Positions 35,062 to 43,512 of a DNA stretch of 57,892 bases are shown piece by piece (positions within the stretch are counted from its first letter, which is position 1; each line of letters begins with the position of its first letter). The DNA comes from Phycisphaerae bacterium. Lineage in GTDB: Bacteria; Planctomycetota; Phycisphaerae; UBA1845. Location of the stretch: the NCBI GenBank assembly GCA_029260075.1, contig JAJDDY010000050.1:1-57892 (forward strand). The letters are read 5' to 3'. The translations under genes were made by a program, and so were the position numbers. Under the pieces are notes generated by a model that was not told the DNA's origin, searched no databases, and worked only from the letters and a program-made list of their open reading frames with translations.

Positions 35062-35246
35062 CTAGTGCAGCGTCACACCTTAACCTTCGGGTTGTCGCGC
35101 CGGCACGACCGGAACCAAGCGGGCGGGTCAGAGCCCACCGCGCTAGCGATGGGACCGGTCCGCGGGCTGGCGCCCGCGGTTCTGATGCCGCACCAACCGA
35201 CGAGCCAATCCCAAAACCCACAAGCGGACGTGTGACCCTGCACTAG
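35062..35246. repeat. MITE-like element, family B
   Basis: 185 bases between CTAG at 35062 and CTAG at 35243, with ends CTAGTGCAGCGTCACACCTT and GTGTGACCCTGCACTAG. Inside is the perfect hairpin CCGCGGGC-TGGC-GCCCGCGG and a second palindrome around CCACCGCGCTAGCGATGGG. The ends match family A while the core differs. Confidence 0.8.
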
Positions 35247-35315
35247 GGCGTCCACTCTAATGAACACGGTCGTTTCTCGCTCGCAACCCTAGTCGATTTC
35301 AAAATCATGCCTTTG

Positions 35316-36656
35316 TCAGGTAACCGGGTGCGTCGGTCGTCCCACGCAATGATAATGGAAACCCCGAGCAGCCAGCAGTTGCGGATCGTACATGTTGCGG
35401 CCGTCAAAAATCAGGCGACTTGGCATGTTCCGCGCGATCTGGTCGAAGTCAGGCGTGCGAAACTTGGGCCAGTCGGTGAAGATGATCAGCGCGTCCGCGT
35501 CGACCAACGCCGCGTACCCATCTTCGTTCATAATGACCTGATCGCCCACGTTTGCGCCCAATAGTCTATTGAGCTCTTGAGCGCCGGTTCCCATGGCCTC
35601 CGGATCGTGAGCTTGGACGCGCATACCTCTTTCGAGAAACATTTCGATGGCTGCAATCGCCGGCGACTCGCGTACGTCATCGGTGCGCGACTTGAACGCC
35701 AATCCCCACACGGCCAACGTAGTCTTGGCGCAGGCGTCGCCGAAATGATCGATGATTCGCTGTGCGAACAGTGCTCGTTGACGCTTATTGACCTCTTGTA
35801 CAGCGCTGACAATGCGAACCGGAAAGTCGACGCGTTCGCCCATGGTCACTAGCGCGCTAACATCTTTCGGAAAGCACGAGCCGCCATAGCCCACGCCGGG
35901 AAAGAGGAACGCATTGCCGATGCGCGCGTCGGAACCAATGCCACGACGCACGTGTTCGACGTCGGCGCCGAACCGCTCGCAGAGGTTGGCCACCTCATTC
36001 ATGAACGATATTTTCGTAGCCAAAAGCGCGTTGGCGGCGTACTTGGTCATCTCTGCGCTGGCCGGGTCCATGACGAGAATGCGCTCGCTGCGCCGCATAA
36101 ACGGCGCGTAGAGTTCCTTCATGGTCGCAACGGCGGCGTCGCTGCTGCATCCGATGACGACACGGTCGGGCTTCGTGAAGTCTTCGATCGCGGCGCCCTC
36201 TTTCATAAACTCCGGATTGCTGACGTAGTCGAGCGGGTGATCCGTCTGGGCGCCGATGGCTTCCATTACGCGAAGGTGTGTGCCCACCGGAACCGTGCTC
36301 TTCATCACCACGAGTCGGCGGCCGTTCATACTTCGCCCGATTTCTTCAGACACGCTGAGAATCGCCGAAAGATCGGCCGACCCGTCTTCCGCCGGCGGGG
36401 TGCCTACGGCGATAAAGATGACCGAGCTGTCGCGGACGGCGGATGGTAGATCCGTCGAAAAAGTGAGCCGTCCGGCGCGGGCGTTGCGATCTACGATTTC
36501 CGCAAGACCGGGCTCGTAGATCGGGATTTCCCCACGTCGAAGCCGTTCCACTTTGTCGGTGTCACAATCTACACACACCACGCGGTTGCCGCTGTCGGCG
36601 AAGCATGTGCCCGCGACCAGTCCGACGTAACCCGTTCCCACAACGGTCATGTTCAT
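35316..36656 (-). CDS. UDP-glucose/GDP-mannose dehydrogenase family enzyme
   Basis: Oxidises a nucleotide-hexose to the uronate with two NAD; UDP-glucose 6-dehydrogenase is the most likely activity. The 446-residue length is usual. Motifs are VVGTGYVGLVAGTCFADSG, the FIAVGTPPAEDGSADLS region, KSTVPVGTHLRV, SNPEFMKEGAAIEDF and the catalytic Cys in GYGGSCFPKDVSAL. The end carries LAVWGLAFKSRTDDVRESPA. The start is the ATG at 36656, after AAGGCGG. UDP-glucuronate from this enzyme would feed the epimerase encoded just downstream (34055-35005). Confidence 0.93.
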   Translation of the reverse strand: MNMTVVGTGYVGLVAGTCFADSGNRVVCVDCDTDKVERLRRGEIPIYEPGLAEIVDRNARAGRLTFSTDLPSAVRDSSVIFIAVGTPPAEDGSADLSAILSVSEEIGRSMNGRRLVVMKSTVPVGTHLRVMEAIGAQTDHPLDYVSNPEFMKEGAAIEDFTKPDRVVIGCSSDAAVATMKELYAPFMRRSERILVMDPASAEMTKYAANALLATKISFMNEVANLCERFGADVEHVRRGIGSDARIGNAFLFPGVGYGGSCFPKDVSALVTMGERVDFPVRIVSAVQEVNKRQRALFAQRIIDHFGDACAKTTLAVWGLAFKSRTDDVRESPAIAAIEMFLERGMRVQAHDPEAMGTGAQELNRLLGANVGDQVIMNEDGYAALVDADALIIFTDWPKFRTPDFDQIARNMPSRLIFDGRNMYDPQLLAARGFHYHCVGRPTHPVT

Positions 36657-36717
36657 CGGTCACCGCCTTGGCGTTTTGCCGCGTTCCACGTGGACCAAGC
36701 CGTACACACGCGATGCT

Positions 36718-37839
36718 TCATTTCGATACCTCCGCCGTAGTGCGGCAAGTTGTTCCAGTTAGTATGGCTACAATTCGCTCAGCCGCGTGCCCGTCCCACA
36801 GATGAGGCGGCGATGCAGCGCTTGGTGGCAATTGTCTGATATCTTGATAGGCGTTGAGTATGGCTTTGGGATCGCTACCAGTCAGTTGATTCGTTCCCTG
36901 CGTGATGGTGACGGGTCGTTCGGTGTTCTCGCGAAGCGTTAGGCACGGTACGTTGACAATCGTCGTCTCCTCTTGAACGCCACCGGAATCTGTAAGCACC
37001 ACCGCTGCGTCCGACATCAACTTGAGGAAGTCCAGGTAGCCCAACGGGTCGATCAGCCTCAGGTTGGTCATGCTTTCGACCCGCTCGCGCAAGCCAAGCG
37101 ATTCGAGGTTGTTTCTGGAACGCGGATGAATGGGGAACATTACGGGCATGTCTTGGCCGATCGCTTCGAGGGCGTCCAAGATGCCCGCAAAAGTAGCGCG
37201 ATCGTCCACGTTGCTCGGTCGATGCAGCGTGGCCAATGCATACGACCCCGCCGACAAACCAAGCTGTTGATGGATGTCGGACTGCGCGGCCCGCTCGCGA
37301 CACGCCAGCAGTGTGTCGATCATGACGTTGCCCACGTGGTGGACGCGGTCGTCGTCGACACCTTCGCGGCGTAGGTTGTCCAACCCGCTCGGTTCCGTGA
37401 CGAAGAGTTGATCGCTGATGGTGTCGGTGAGCACGCGGTTGATTTCCTCGGGCATGGCCCGATCGAAACTGCGAAGACCGGCTTCGACGTGGGCGATGCG
37501 AATGCCGAGCTTGACCGCCACCAGCGCGCACGCCAGCGTGCTGTTTACGTCGCCAACCACGACCACCCAATCCGGCCGCTCTTCGAGGCAGACGGGTTCG
37601 AATCGTTTCATTACCTCAGCCGTCTGCGCGGCGTGGGACAGGCTGCCCACGTCGAGGTTAATGTCCGGTTTGGGGATGTGCAGTTGCTCGAAGAACAGAT
37701 CGCTCATGCGTTCGTCGTAGTGTTGTCCGGTGTGTACCAAACGTGACTCGACGCCGTCGGTTCGACCCAACACCTTAACGATGGGCGCAATCTTCATGAA
37801 GTTGGGACGGGCGCCGCAGACGCAGATGACCTTACTCAT
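36718..37839 (-). CDS. wecB: UDP-N-acetylglucosamine 2-epimerase (non-hydrolysing)
   Basis: Interconverts UDP-GlcNAc and UDP-ManNAc, a building block for surface polysaccharides. The 373-residue protein has VCGARPNFMKIAPIV, HTGQHYDERMSDLFFEQL, VVGDVNSTLACALVA, HVEAGLRSFDRAMPEEINR and LTDSGGVQEETTIVNVPCLTLRENTERP, all family hallmarks. GGAGGA precedes the ATG by seven bases. It is about 60 bases upstream of the dehydrogenase gene, so they probably form one operon. A ManNAc dehydrogenase is not separately encoded; the neighbouring dehydrogenase could in principle act on UDP-ManNAc, which is the main alternative. Confidence 0.94.
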   Translation of the reverse strand: MSKVICVCGARPNFMKIAPIVKVLGRTDGVESRLVHTGQHYDERMSDLFFEQLHIPKPDINLDVGSLSHAAQTAEVMKRFEPVCLEERPDWVVVVGDVNSTLACALVAVKLGIRIAHVEAGLRSFDRAMPEEINRVLTDTISDQLFVTEPSGLDNLRREGVDDDRVHHVGNVMIDTLLACRERAAQSDIHQQLGLSAGSYALATLHRPSNVDDRATFAGILDALEAIGQDMPVMFPIHPRSRNNLESLGLRERVESMTNLRLIDPLGYLDFLKLMSDAAVVLTDSGGVQEETTIVNVPCLTLRENTERPVTITQGTNQLTGSDPKAILNAYQDIRQLPPSAASPPHLWDGHAAERIVAILTGTTCRTTAEVSK

Positions 37840-38073
37840 GGCGCCGTCCTCCGAACGGTGGGCGTGGCTTGTGGTTGCAACGTCTGTTTGATTGATGACC
37901 GTCCATCAGAGCGTCCACGAGTCACGATGAATCTGGCGGCGTCGCTGTCGAGACCGACCTACCCGAATCGCGATCCAACCCGCGCATTCTCATCAGTTAT
38001 CGGCACGGCGATGATGCGGCTCAACGGTTTTTCCGCTGGACCAAACCGGTATGATGAGAAACGCCCCCGGTCG

Positions 38074-38232
38074 TCAAAAAAGTGGATATAAAAACGGCGC
38101 CATGGGCGAGGAACTCGCGAACAGCACCAGACCGCCGACGATCAACAACACCGCGATCAGCGGTATAAGCCACCACTTTTTTTCCACCTTGATGAACAGC
38201 ACGAATTCTTTGAGTAGCGATGGCTTGGCCAT
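38074..38232 (-). CDS. DUF5989 small membrane protein
   Basis: A 52-residue protein, MAKPSLLKEFVLFIKVEKKWW followed by one membrane segment and SSPMAPFLYPLF, which is the DUF5989 pattern. The ATG at 38232 has AGGGAA upstream; the open frame continues further upstream, overlapping the end of the carbamoyltransferase gene in another frame, but that part is not family-like. DUF5989 proteins typically sit beside NodU-type carbamoyltransferases and SxtJ proteins, as here. It may anchor or assist the carbamoyltransferase at the membrane (inference). It is easily missed because of its size. Confidence 0.85.
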   Translation of the reverse strand: MAKPSLLKEFVLFIKVEKKWWLIPLIAVLLIVGGLVLFASSSPMAPFLYPLF

Positions 38233-38329
38233 TGCGGTTTCCCTCTTGATACGCCGACCGCAGAGCGGACAGTCCGTTGCCCGACCGGACTCCGGCGATC
38301 CGCGTCGTCGAAGCCGCCGTTGTTCGGTG

Positions 38330-40096
38330 CTATCGGTTCGCCGGCGCCGTTTCCAATGCCACACTTCGACGCATTCCGGCTTCGAAATCCACGGCGCCCG
38401 GTTTCTGCGTGACGATGAACGATCCGATCACCAGTGCGTCGATTCCCGTGTTGACAAAGGTATTGTAGGCGTCCTCGGGCGTACACACAATCGGCTCGCC
38501 ACGAACGTTGAACGATGTGTTGATCAATACGGGGACGCCGGTGCGTTTTCCGAACGCTCGAATCAGCCGGTAGTACGGTCCGTTTTGCTCCTCCGTCACC
38601 GTCTGCACGCGACCCGTGCCGTCCGCGTGCGTCACAGCGGGAATGATCGACCGCTTGTCTTCGCGAACCTTGGGGACCAGGAGCATATACGGTGCGTCCA
38701 GTCCCTCGGGCATGTCGAAGTATTCGTGGGCACATTCGCGAATGATGGCCGGGGCGAACGGGCGGAAGGCTTCGCGAAACTTAACCTTCGCGTTGATCAC
38801 GTCCTTCATGTCTTCCCGGCGGGCGTCAGCCAGGAGCGAACGCGCGCCCAGGGCACGCGGGCCGAACTCCATGCGTCCTTGGAACCAGCCCACGACCTGA
38901 CCGCCGAGGAGCAATTCGACGGTGCGTTCGATAAGCTGTTCTTCGTTGTCGACGCGATCGTAGGCAGCGCCCACGCCTTCGAGCGCCGCTTCGATTTCAT
39001 CATCGGCAAACGACGGTCCCCATAGGGCGTGGTCCATGCGGAAGACACGCTGGTTCTTCAAGACGGAGTTGTAGATATAGAACGCCGTGCCGAGCGCGCC
39101 GCCCGAGTCACCGGCGGCGGGTTGGATGAAGATGTTCTTGAAGCCGGATTCCTTCAGGATGCGCCAGTTGGCCACGCAGTTGAGCCCGACGCCGCCGGCG
39201 AGGCAAAGGTTGTCGAGCCCGGTCTCGCGGTGTACGTGGGTCGCGAGCTTGACCATGATTTCTTCGATAATCTTCTGCCCGGAGTGGGCGATGTCTCGGT
39301 GGAAGTCCGTCAGTTCCGCCTCGGTGCGTCGTTGTGGTTGGCCGAACAGTTGTTCCCATCGGCTGGTGAACGTTCGCGTCGTCGAGTAGGCCAGTGCGAA
39401 GTACCTCAGGTCCAAGCGGATGCTGCCGTCGTCTTTGATGTCGACGACCTCGCGAAACTTGTCGACGTAGGTCGGTTTGCCGTACGGCGCCAGACCCATC
39501 ACCTTCCACTCGGCGTCGTTCACGCGAAAACCGAGGTAGGCGGTGATGGCGCTGAACAACAGACCGATCGAATGCGGAAAGCGGATTTCCTTGATCATGG
39601 TCATGTCCGAACCGCACCCCCGGCCCCAACTCGTCGTGGTCCATTCACCGACGCCGTCCGCCGTGATGATGGCTGCTTCCTCGAACGGTGACACAAGAAA
39701 GGCACTTGCGGCGTGGGAGAGGTGGTGTTGGCAGTACAAGATGTCTTGATCCACGCCGAGGTGTTTCTGGATTTCGCTACCGATGTGCAACCGCTGCGTC
39801 AACCAGAGGGGCATGGCTTTGAGCCATGCAAAATAGGTCCGAGGCCAGCACGCGAGGATGGTTTCGAGAATACGGTTGAACTTGACGAGTGGTTTCTCGT
39901 AGAAACCGATGTGGTCAACCTGATCGATCGTGATGCCGGCTTCGCGCAGGCAATACTCAACAGCCAACTTCGGGAAGTCGCTGTAGTGTTTCTTGCGGTT
40001 GAATCGCTCTTCCTCGGCCGCAGCGACAAGCTGGCCGTCGTGTACGAGGGCGGCGCCCCCGTCGTGGTAGTAGCATGAAAGACCTAAGACGTACAC
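38330..40096 (-). CDS. NodU/CmcH-family carbamoyltransferase
   Basis: Transfers a carbamoyl group from carbamoyl phosphate, through a carbamoyl-adenylate, to a hydroxyl on a sugar or natural product. The 588-residue protein has the Kae1-like N-terminal half (LGLSCYYHDGGAALVHDGQLVAAAEEERFNRKKH, then CQHHLSHAASAF with the metal-binding His residues). Further on come ITADGVGEWTT, LCLAGGVGLNCVANW, and the C-terminal domain with FQGRMEFGPRALGARSLLAD and LINTSFNVRGEPIV. The start is a GTG; no ATG is in frame nearby. It lies between SxtJ and DUF5989 genes in the polysaccharide block, so a carbamoylated surface glycan is likely. Confidence 0.93.
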   Translation of the reverse strand: MYVLGLSCYYHDGGAALVHDGQLVAAAEEERFNRKKHYSDFPKLAVEYCLREAGITIDQVDHIGFYEKPLVKFNRILETILACWPRTYFAWLKAMPLWLTQRLHIGSEIQKHLGVDQDILYCQHHLSHAASAFLVSPFEEAAIITADGVGEWTTTSWGRGCGSDMTMIKEIRFPHSIGLLFSAITAYLGFRVNDAEWKVMGLAPYGKPTYVDKFREVVDIKDDGSIRLDLRYFALAYSTTRTFTSRWEQLFGQPQRRTEAELTDFHRDIAHSGQKIIEEIMVKLATHVHRETGLDNLCLAGGVGLNCVANWRILKESGFKNIFIQPAAGDSGGALGTAFYIYNSVLKNQRVFRMDHALWGPSFADDEIEAALEGVGAAYDRVDNEEQLIERTVELLLGGQVVGWFQGRMEFGPRALGARSLLADARREDMKDVINAKVKFREAFRPFAPAIIRECAHEYFDMPEGLDAPYMLLVPKVREDKRSIIPAVTHADGTGRVQTVTEEQNGPYYRLIRAFGKRTGVPVLINTSFNVRGEPIVCTPEDAYNTFVNTGIDALVIGSFIVTQKPGAVDFEAGMRRSVALETAPANR

Positions 40097-40132
40097 GATT
40101 TCATATCCGATTCACCAGTCGCCGGAATTGCG

Positions 40133-40582
40133 TCAAAACTGCCGCTGCATGCGCTCAAGCGTCGCCTCGTGGGGCCTGTAGTCTTCCCAATACGTCTCCC
40201 CATCGGACAGTTTCTTGCGAATGGGGTCACCGACGCGAACCACCAGAGAAAAAACCGGCAGCAGCACGAAGAACATCAGGGTCAGCGCGATCGTCGACAT
40301 GACCATGCCCATTGTCACGCCGAACGTCATCCATACGATGTAAACCGGTCGCCCCACGAAGTTAGGACCAAGGCCGGCGAGGGCCATCCCTAGGCCAAGC
40401 GACCAAGCGGCGATGGCCACCCACTGCGGCGTTCGACCGCTCCACGCTAAGGCGCCGGTGTCTCCGGATTGGTACCACGCGGCGCACCATGTGATCGCAC
40501 CAATGACGCCGAAACCGATGAGCACCGCCACGGCGAACTTCTTGAGCTCACGCCGACTTGGATTGTTGTTGACGGTAAACAT
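40133..40582 (-). CDS. SxtJ-family membrane protein
   Basis: A 149-residue protein with about three membrane segments (roughly 17-37, 52-70 and 80-112). The core LGLGMALAGLGPNFVGRPVYIVWMTFGVTMGMVMSTIALTLMFFVLLPVFSLVVR is the SxtJ pattern, named from the saxitoxin cluster but widespread beside carbamoyltransferases. The end, PIRKKLSDGETYWEDYRP, is cytoplasmic. It is 36 bases upstream of the carbamoyltransferase gene, so they form an operon. A family C element ends within a few bases of its start codon, and no ribosome-binding site is visible there. Confidence 0.85.
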   Translation of the reverse strand: MFTVNNNPSRRELKKFAVAVLIGFGVIGAITWCAAWYQSGDTGALAWSGRTPQWVAIAAWSLGLGMALAGLGPNFVGRPVYIVWMTFGVTMGMVMSTIALTLMFFVLLPVFSLVVRVGDPIRKKLSDGETYWEDYRPHEATLERMQRQF

Positions 40583-40586
40583 AAAG

Positions 40587-40724
40587 CAGGCCGTTGAAAA
40601 AGTGTGGCACCGGCTTCCAGCCGGTGATCCATTAGCGATTTCGCCCTCCTAACGGGGACAAAGTACGCTGTCGCGGTCGGGTTCGCGGCGACACGATTGA
40701 ATACCGGCTTTGTTCAACACACTG
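40587..40724. repeat. MITE-like element, family C
   Basis: 138 bases, beginning CAGGCCGTTGAAAAAGTGTG and ending TTTGTTCAACACACTG, with GGCACCGGCTTCCAGCCGG inside. It sits immediately upstream of the SxtJ start codon, so it may carry or disturb that operon's promoter. Confidence 0.78.
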
Positions 40725-40751
40725 ATAGGTCACCTGACCACAGATGGATTC

Positions 40752-40907
40752 CTAGTGTTTCGTCACGACTCAAATGCCGGGTTCGTTCGATCTGAGCCGT
40801 GACCGTGAGGGAGCGTTCTTACAGCTGTCACGAGCGGAATTCTAACGTCCGCTTCCTTACGGTCGCGGCTCGATAAACCCGTCGTTCGAGGGCTGACAGA
40901 GCACCAG
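40752..40907. repeat. MITE-like palindromic element, family A
   Basis: 156 bases, from CTAGTGTTTCGTCACGACTC to GGCTGACAGAGCACCAG, with the GTGACCGTGAGGGAGCG core and its complement. It lies 28 bases after the family C copy, between SxtJ and metG. Confidence 0.82.
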
Positions 40908-41026
40908 ACCGCAAGGCGTCAATTTATCGCGACCGATCTGCCAAGAACGCCGCGCCGATTCACGACGGTCAGCCTACCACGACGACGGAAAAAACAGAAC
41001 GCTACCGGTCGTCGGCGGGCGTACGT

Positions 41027-42766
41027 CTATTCGCTAAACAGCTCGGTCGCGTCGAGCTTCTTGATCAGAATCACCGGTTCACCGAGCTCGTGTCCGGTGG
41101 CCAATTCGTCGGTCGCGGACGACCATGTGCGCCAGGCGTCATCGAGGCGGAGCATCTCCGCACATTTCTCTGCCGACCCGGGTAAGACCGGCGCGACGAT
41201 GGTCGTCAGCGTTCGCGCGGTCTGAAGGCACACATTGATCGCCCGTCCACACGCGTTCATGTCTGTTTTTCTAGTGCGAAACGGCTTGGTCGCGTCGAAA
41301 TAGGCATTGGCGGAGCGCGCCAAGCCCATCACCGTCGAAAGGGCGAGCTTGAAGTGGCACTGCTCAAAATGTGCTGCGGCTTCGTCTGCTGCGGTTCGGC
41401 AGGCGGCTAGTTGCTCGTCGTCCACCGCGTCTCGCGTACCGGTCGTGGGCACACGTCCTTCGAAGTACTTATGCGCGAACGTCAGCGTTCGGTTGAAGAA
41501 GTTGCCGAAGGCGTTGAGCAGCTCGCCGTTGTTTCGTGCGATGAAGTCGTCGATGTCGAAGGTCGTTCGCGCACTTTCCGGGGCGACGGCGGTCAGGTAG
41601 TACCGGAGCGGATCGGGATCGAACGTCTTGCAGTAGTCTTCGATCCAAACAGCCGTGCCGCGACTCTTGCTGATCTTTTCCTCGTCCTTGCCGGGGAACT
41701 TGATGTTGAGAAACGAGTTGGCGACGACGTTGTGCGGAAGCTGGTATTCGCCGGCTTCGCCCTGAAGACTGTCACTGTCATGCGTGGCAAGCATGACCGC
41801 GGGCCATGTGATGGCGTGGAACACGATGTTGTCTTCGCCGATGAAGTGGACGACCTTGCAATCGGGATGCTTCCACCAGCGATCATAGTCTGCGGCGCCA
41901 CCTCCTTGTCGCTCGCAAAGCGCGGCTGTGAAGGAGACGTAGCCAATCGGCGCGTCGAACCAGACGTACAATGATTTCCCTTTGGCGTCGGGGTCGTCGA
42001 GCGGAACGGGGACGCCCCAGGTCAGGTCACGGGTCATGGCTCGCTCGGGAAGCCCCTCGCTTTCTATGCGCCCCAAGCTCTGATTCAGTACGATCGGTCG
42101 CCATGTAGCCCCACACCGTTGGGGATCCTTCTTCTGTTCCAACCATTTGGCGAGACGGCCTTGAAGTTGATCGAGCCGGAGGTACCAGTGAATGGTTTCT
42201 CGAAGCACCGGGGTGGTTCCGGTCATCACGCTGATCGGCTTGAGTAGTGACTGCTGTTCGACGGGTTGGCCGCAGTCTTCGCACTGGTCTCCGAACGCGT
42301 GCGTGCTGGCGCAGTGCGGACACGTTCCCTGAACGAATCGGTCCGGGAGGAATTGCTTCGCTTCCTCGTCGTAGAGCTGCTTCGTGGTGCGCTTGGTGAA
42401 TAGGCCTTTCTCGTAGACGCGCAAGAAAAATTCCTGAGCGAAACGTTCGTGGGTCTCGACGTAATCCGGTTGGTGCGTGCCGCCGAAGATGTCGAATTCG
42501 ATATCGAGCGCCGCGAAATCCTTGCTTTGGGATTGATTGTAGTGGGCGGTAAGCTGCTCGACTGTGCGGTTTTGATCGCGTGCACTCTTCAGCGCTGCTA
42601 CGCCGTTGTCGTCGCTCCCGCAGATGAAACGAACGTCCGCACCGCTGGCGCGGAGGTATCGAACGTAGGTGTCGGCCGGAAGATAGGCGCCGGCAATGTG
42701 GCCCACATGGAGTCGCCCGTTGGAGTAGGGCAGGGCGGCGGTAACCAGGAATCTTCGTTGGGCCAT
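41027..42766 (-). CDS. metG: Methionyl-tRNA synthetase
   Basis: Charges tRNA with methionine. The 579-residue protein has the HIGH-type motif (NGRLHVGHIAGAYLPAD), the zinc-site cysteines CPHC...CEDC and the KMSKS-type loop EEKISKSRGTAVW. Also visible are YVWFDAPIGYVSF and HFIGEDNIVFH. The C-terminal anticodon-binding domain ends at FSE without the additional tRNA-binding EMAP-like domain that some MetRS proteins have, so it is the short form. The KMSKS loop reads KISKS. It is a single gene flanked by repeats on both sides. This is one of the surest calls in the window. Confidence 0.97.
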   Translation of the reverse strand: MAQRRFLVTAALPYSNGRLHVGHIAGAYLPADTYVRYLRASGADVRFICGSDDNGVAALKSARDQNRTVEQLTAHYNQSQSKDFAALDIEFDIFGGTHQPDYVETHERFAQEFFLRVYEKGLFTKRTTKQLYDEEAKQFLPDRFVQGTCPHCASTHAFGDQCEDCGQPVEQQSLLKPISVMTGTTPVLRETIHWYLRLDQLQGRLAKWLEQKKDPQRCGATWRPIVLNQSLGRIESEGLPERAMTRDLTWGVPVPLDDPDAKGKSLYVWFDAPIGYVSFTAALCERQGGGAADYDRWWKHPDCKVVHFIGEDNIVFHAITWPAVMLATHDSDSLQGEAGEYQLPHNVVANSFLNIKFPGKDEEKISKSRGTAVWIEDYCKTFDPDPLRYYLTAVAPESARTTFDIDDFIARNNGELLNAFGNFFNRTLTFAHKYFEGRVPTTGTRDAVDDEQLAACRTAADEAAAHFEQCHFKLALSTVMGLARSANAYFDATKPFRTRKTDMNACGRAINVCLQTARTLTTIVAPVLPGSAEKCAEMLRLDDAWRTWSSATDELATGHELGEPVILIKKLDATELFSE

Positions 42767-42804
42767 GAAATCAAACCTGGAGCAAGCTCTGTTCGCGTGG
42801 CGGC

Positions 42805-42914
42805 CTAGTGCTCCGTCATCGCTAAACCTTAGGGTTGCTTTTGCCCAATCCGAGCCGCGACCGTGCGGGAGCGGACTTCTCGAACCCTAGACTTAAGGCG
42901 TGACACAGCACTAG
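42805..42914. repeat. Short MITE-like element with A/B-type ends
   Basis: 110 bases, from CTAGTGCTCCGTCATCGCTA to GGCGTGACACAGCACTAG. It keeps GAGCCGCGACCGTGCGGG but lacks the complementary arm, and its inner ends (AAACCTTAGGG) resemble those of family B. Its right CTAG is shared with the next element. Confidence 0.78.
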
Positions 42915-43077
42915 TCGTGCGCCACAGAAAAATCTACGGGTTTGCGACGGCATCAGAGCCGTGGGCGCCAGCCCGCGGACCGGTCCCACCGCTATCACGG
43001 CGGGCTCTGACCGGCGCGCTTGGCTCCGGTGGTGCGGGCGGCGACAACCCGAAGATTAGGGTGTGACGCTGCACTAG
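42911..43077. repeat. MITE-like element, family B, inverted
   Basis: 167 bases sharing CTAG at 42911-42914 with the preceding element and ending GTGTGACGCTGCACTAG at 43077. The inner CGGGCTCTGACCGG and GGCGCCAGCCCGCGGACC match the copies at 35062 and 49995 on the other strand. The left end is diverged. Confidence 0.75.
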
Positions 43078-43357
43078 CGTGAAATTGAACACAACGCCGC
43101 GTGGACTGTGTAACTCCTGGAGACCGTCCCCTGGATTCTTGTCGCTTGCGCATCAACTCCGGCATCAAGCAGGTTCCGTTACCGGATCACCTTGTTCGTC
43201 GCTCGGGTCGGCGGGCAGTATATCAACTCCCGGCGGTCGCGACAGCGGTTGACCTCCGCCTTCGAGCGGTACGTCTCGTGGTGGGCGATGCCTTTGCTCG
43301 AACGCAGTGGTGCCACTGGGCGTCCTGCACTTTGCCAGCATCCAAATGCGCGGGCAG
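43078..43357. other. Region between repeats where a permease gene might be expected, no gene recognised
   Basis: This stretch separates two repeat elements downstream of the ABC ATPase gene. No membrane-protein-like frame is present, so no FtsX-type permease or recognisable remnant is seen. Confidence 0.4.
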
Positions 43358-43512
43358 CAAGTGCTTTGCCATGACTCAAATGCCGGGTTCGTGCGATCCG
43401 AGCCGCGACCGTGAGGGAGTGTTTTCGAGCTGTCACGACCGGATATCCAGCGTCCGCTTCCTTACCGACGCGGCTCGGTAAGTCTGTCGTTCAAGTTGTG
43501 ACGGAGCGCTAG
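43358..43512. repeat. MITE-like palindromic element, family A, at the ABC gene stop
   Basis: 155 bases, from CAAGTGCTTTGCCATGACTC to GTTGTGACGGAGCGCTAG. The final CTAG provides the stop codon of the minus-strand ABC ATPase gene. Confidence 0.8.
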
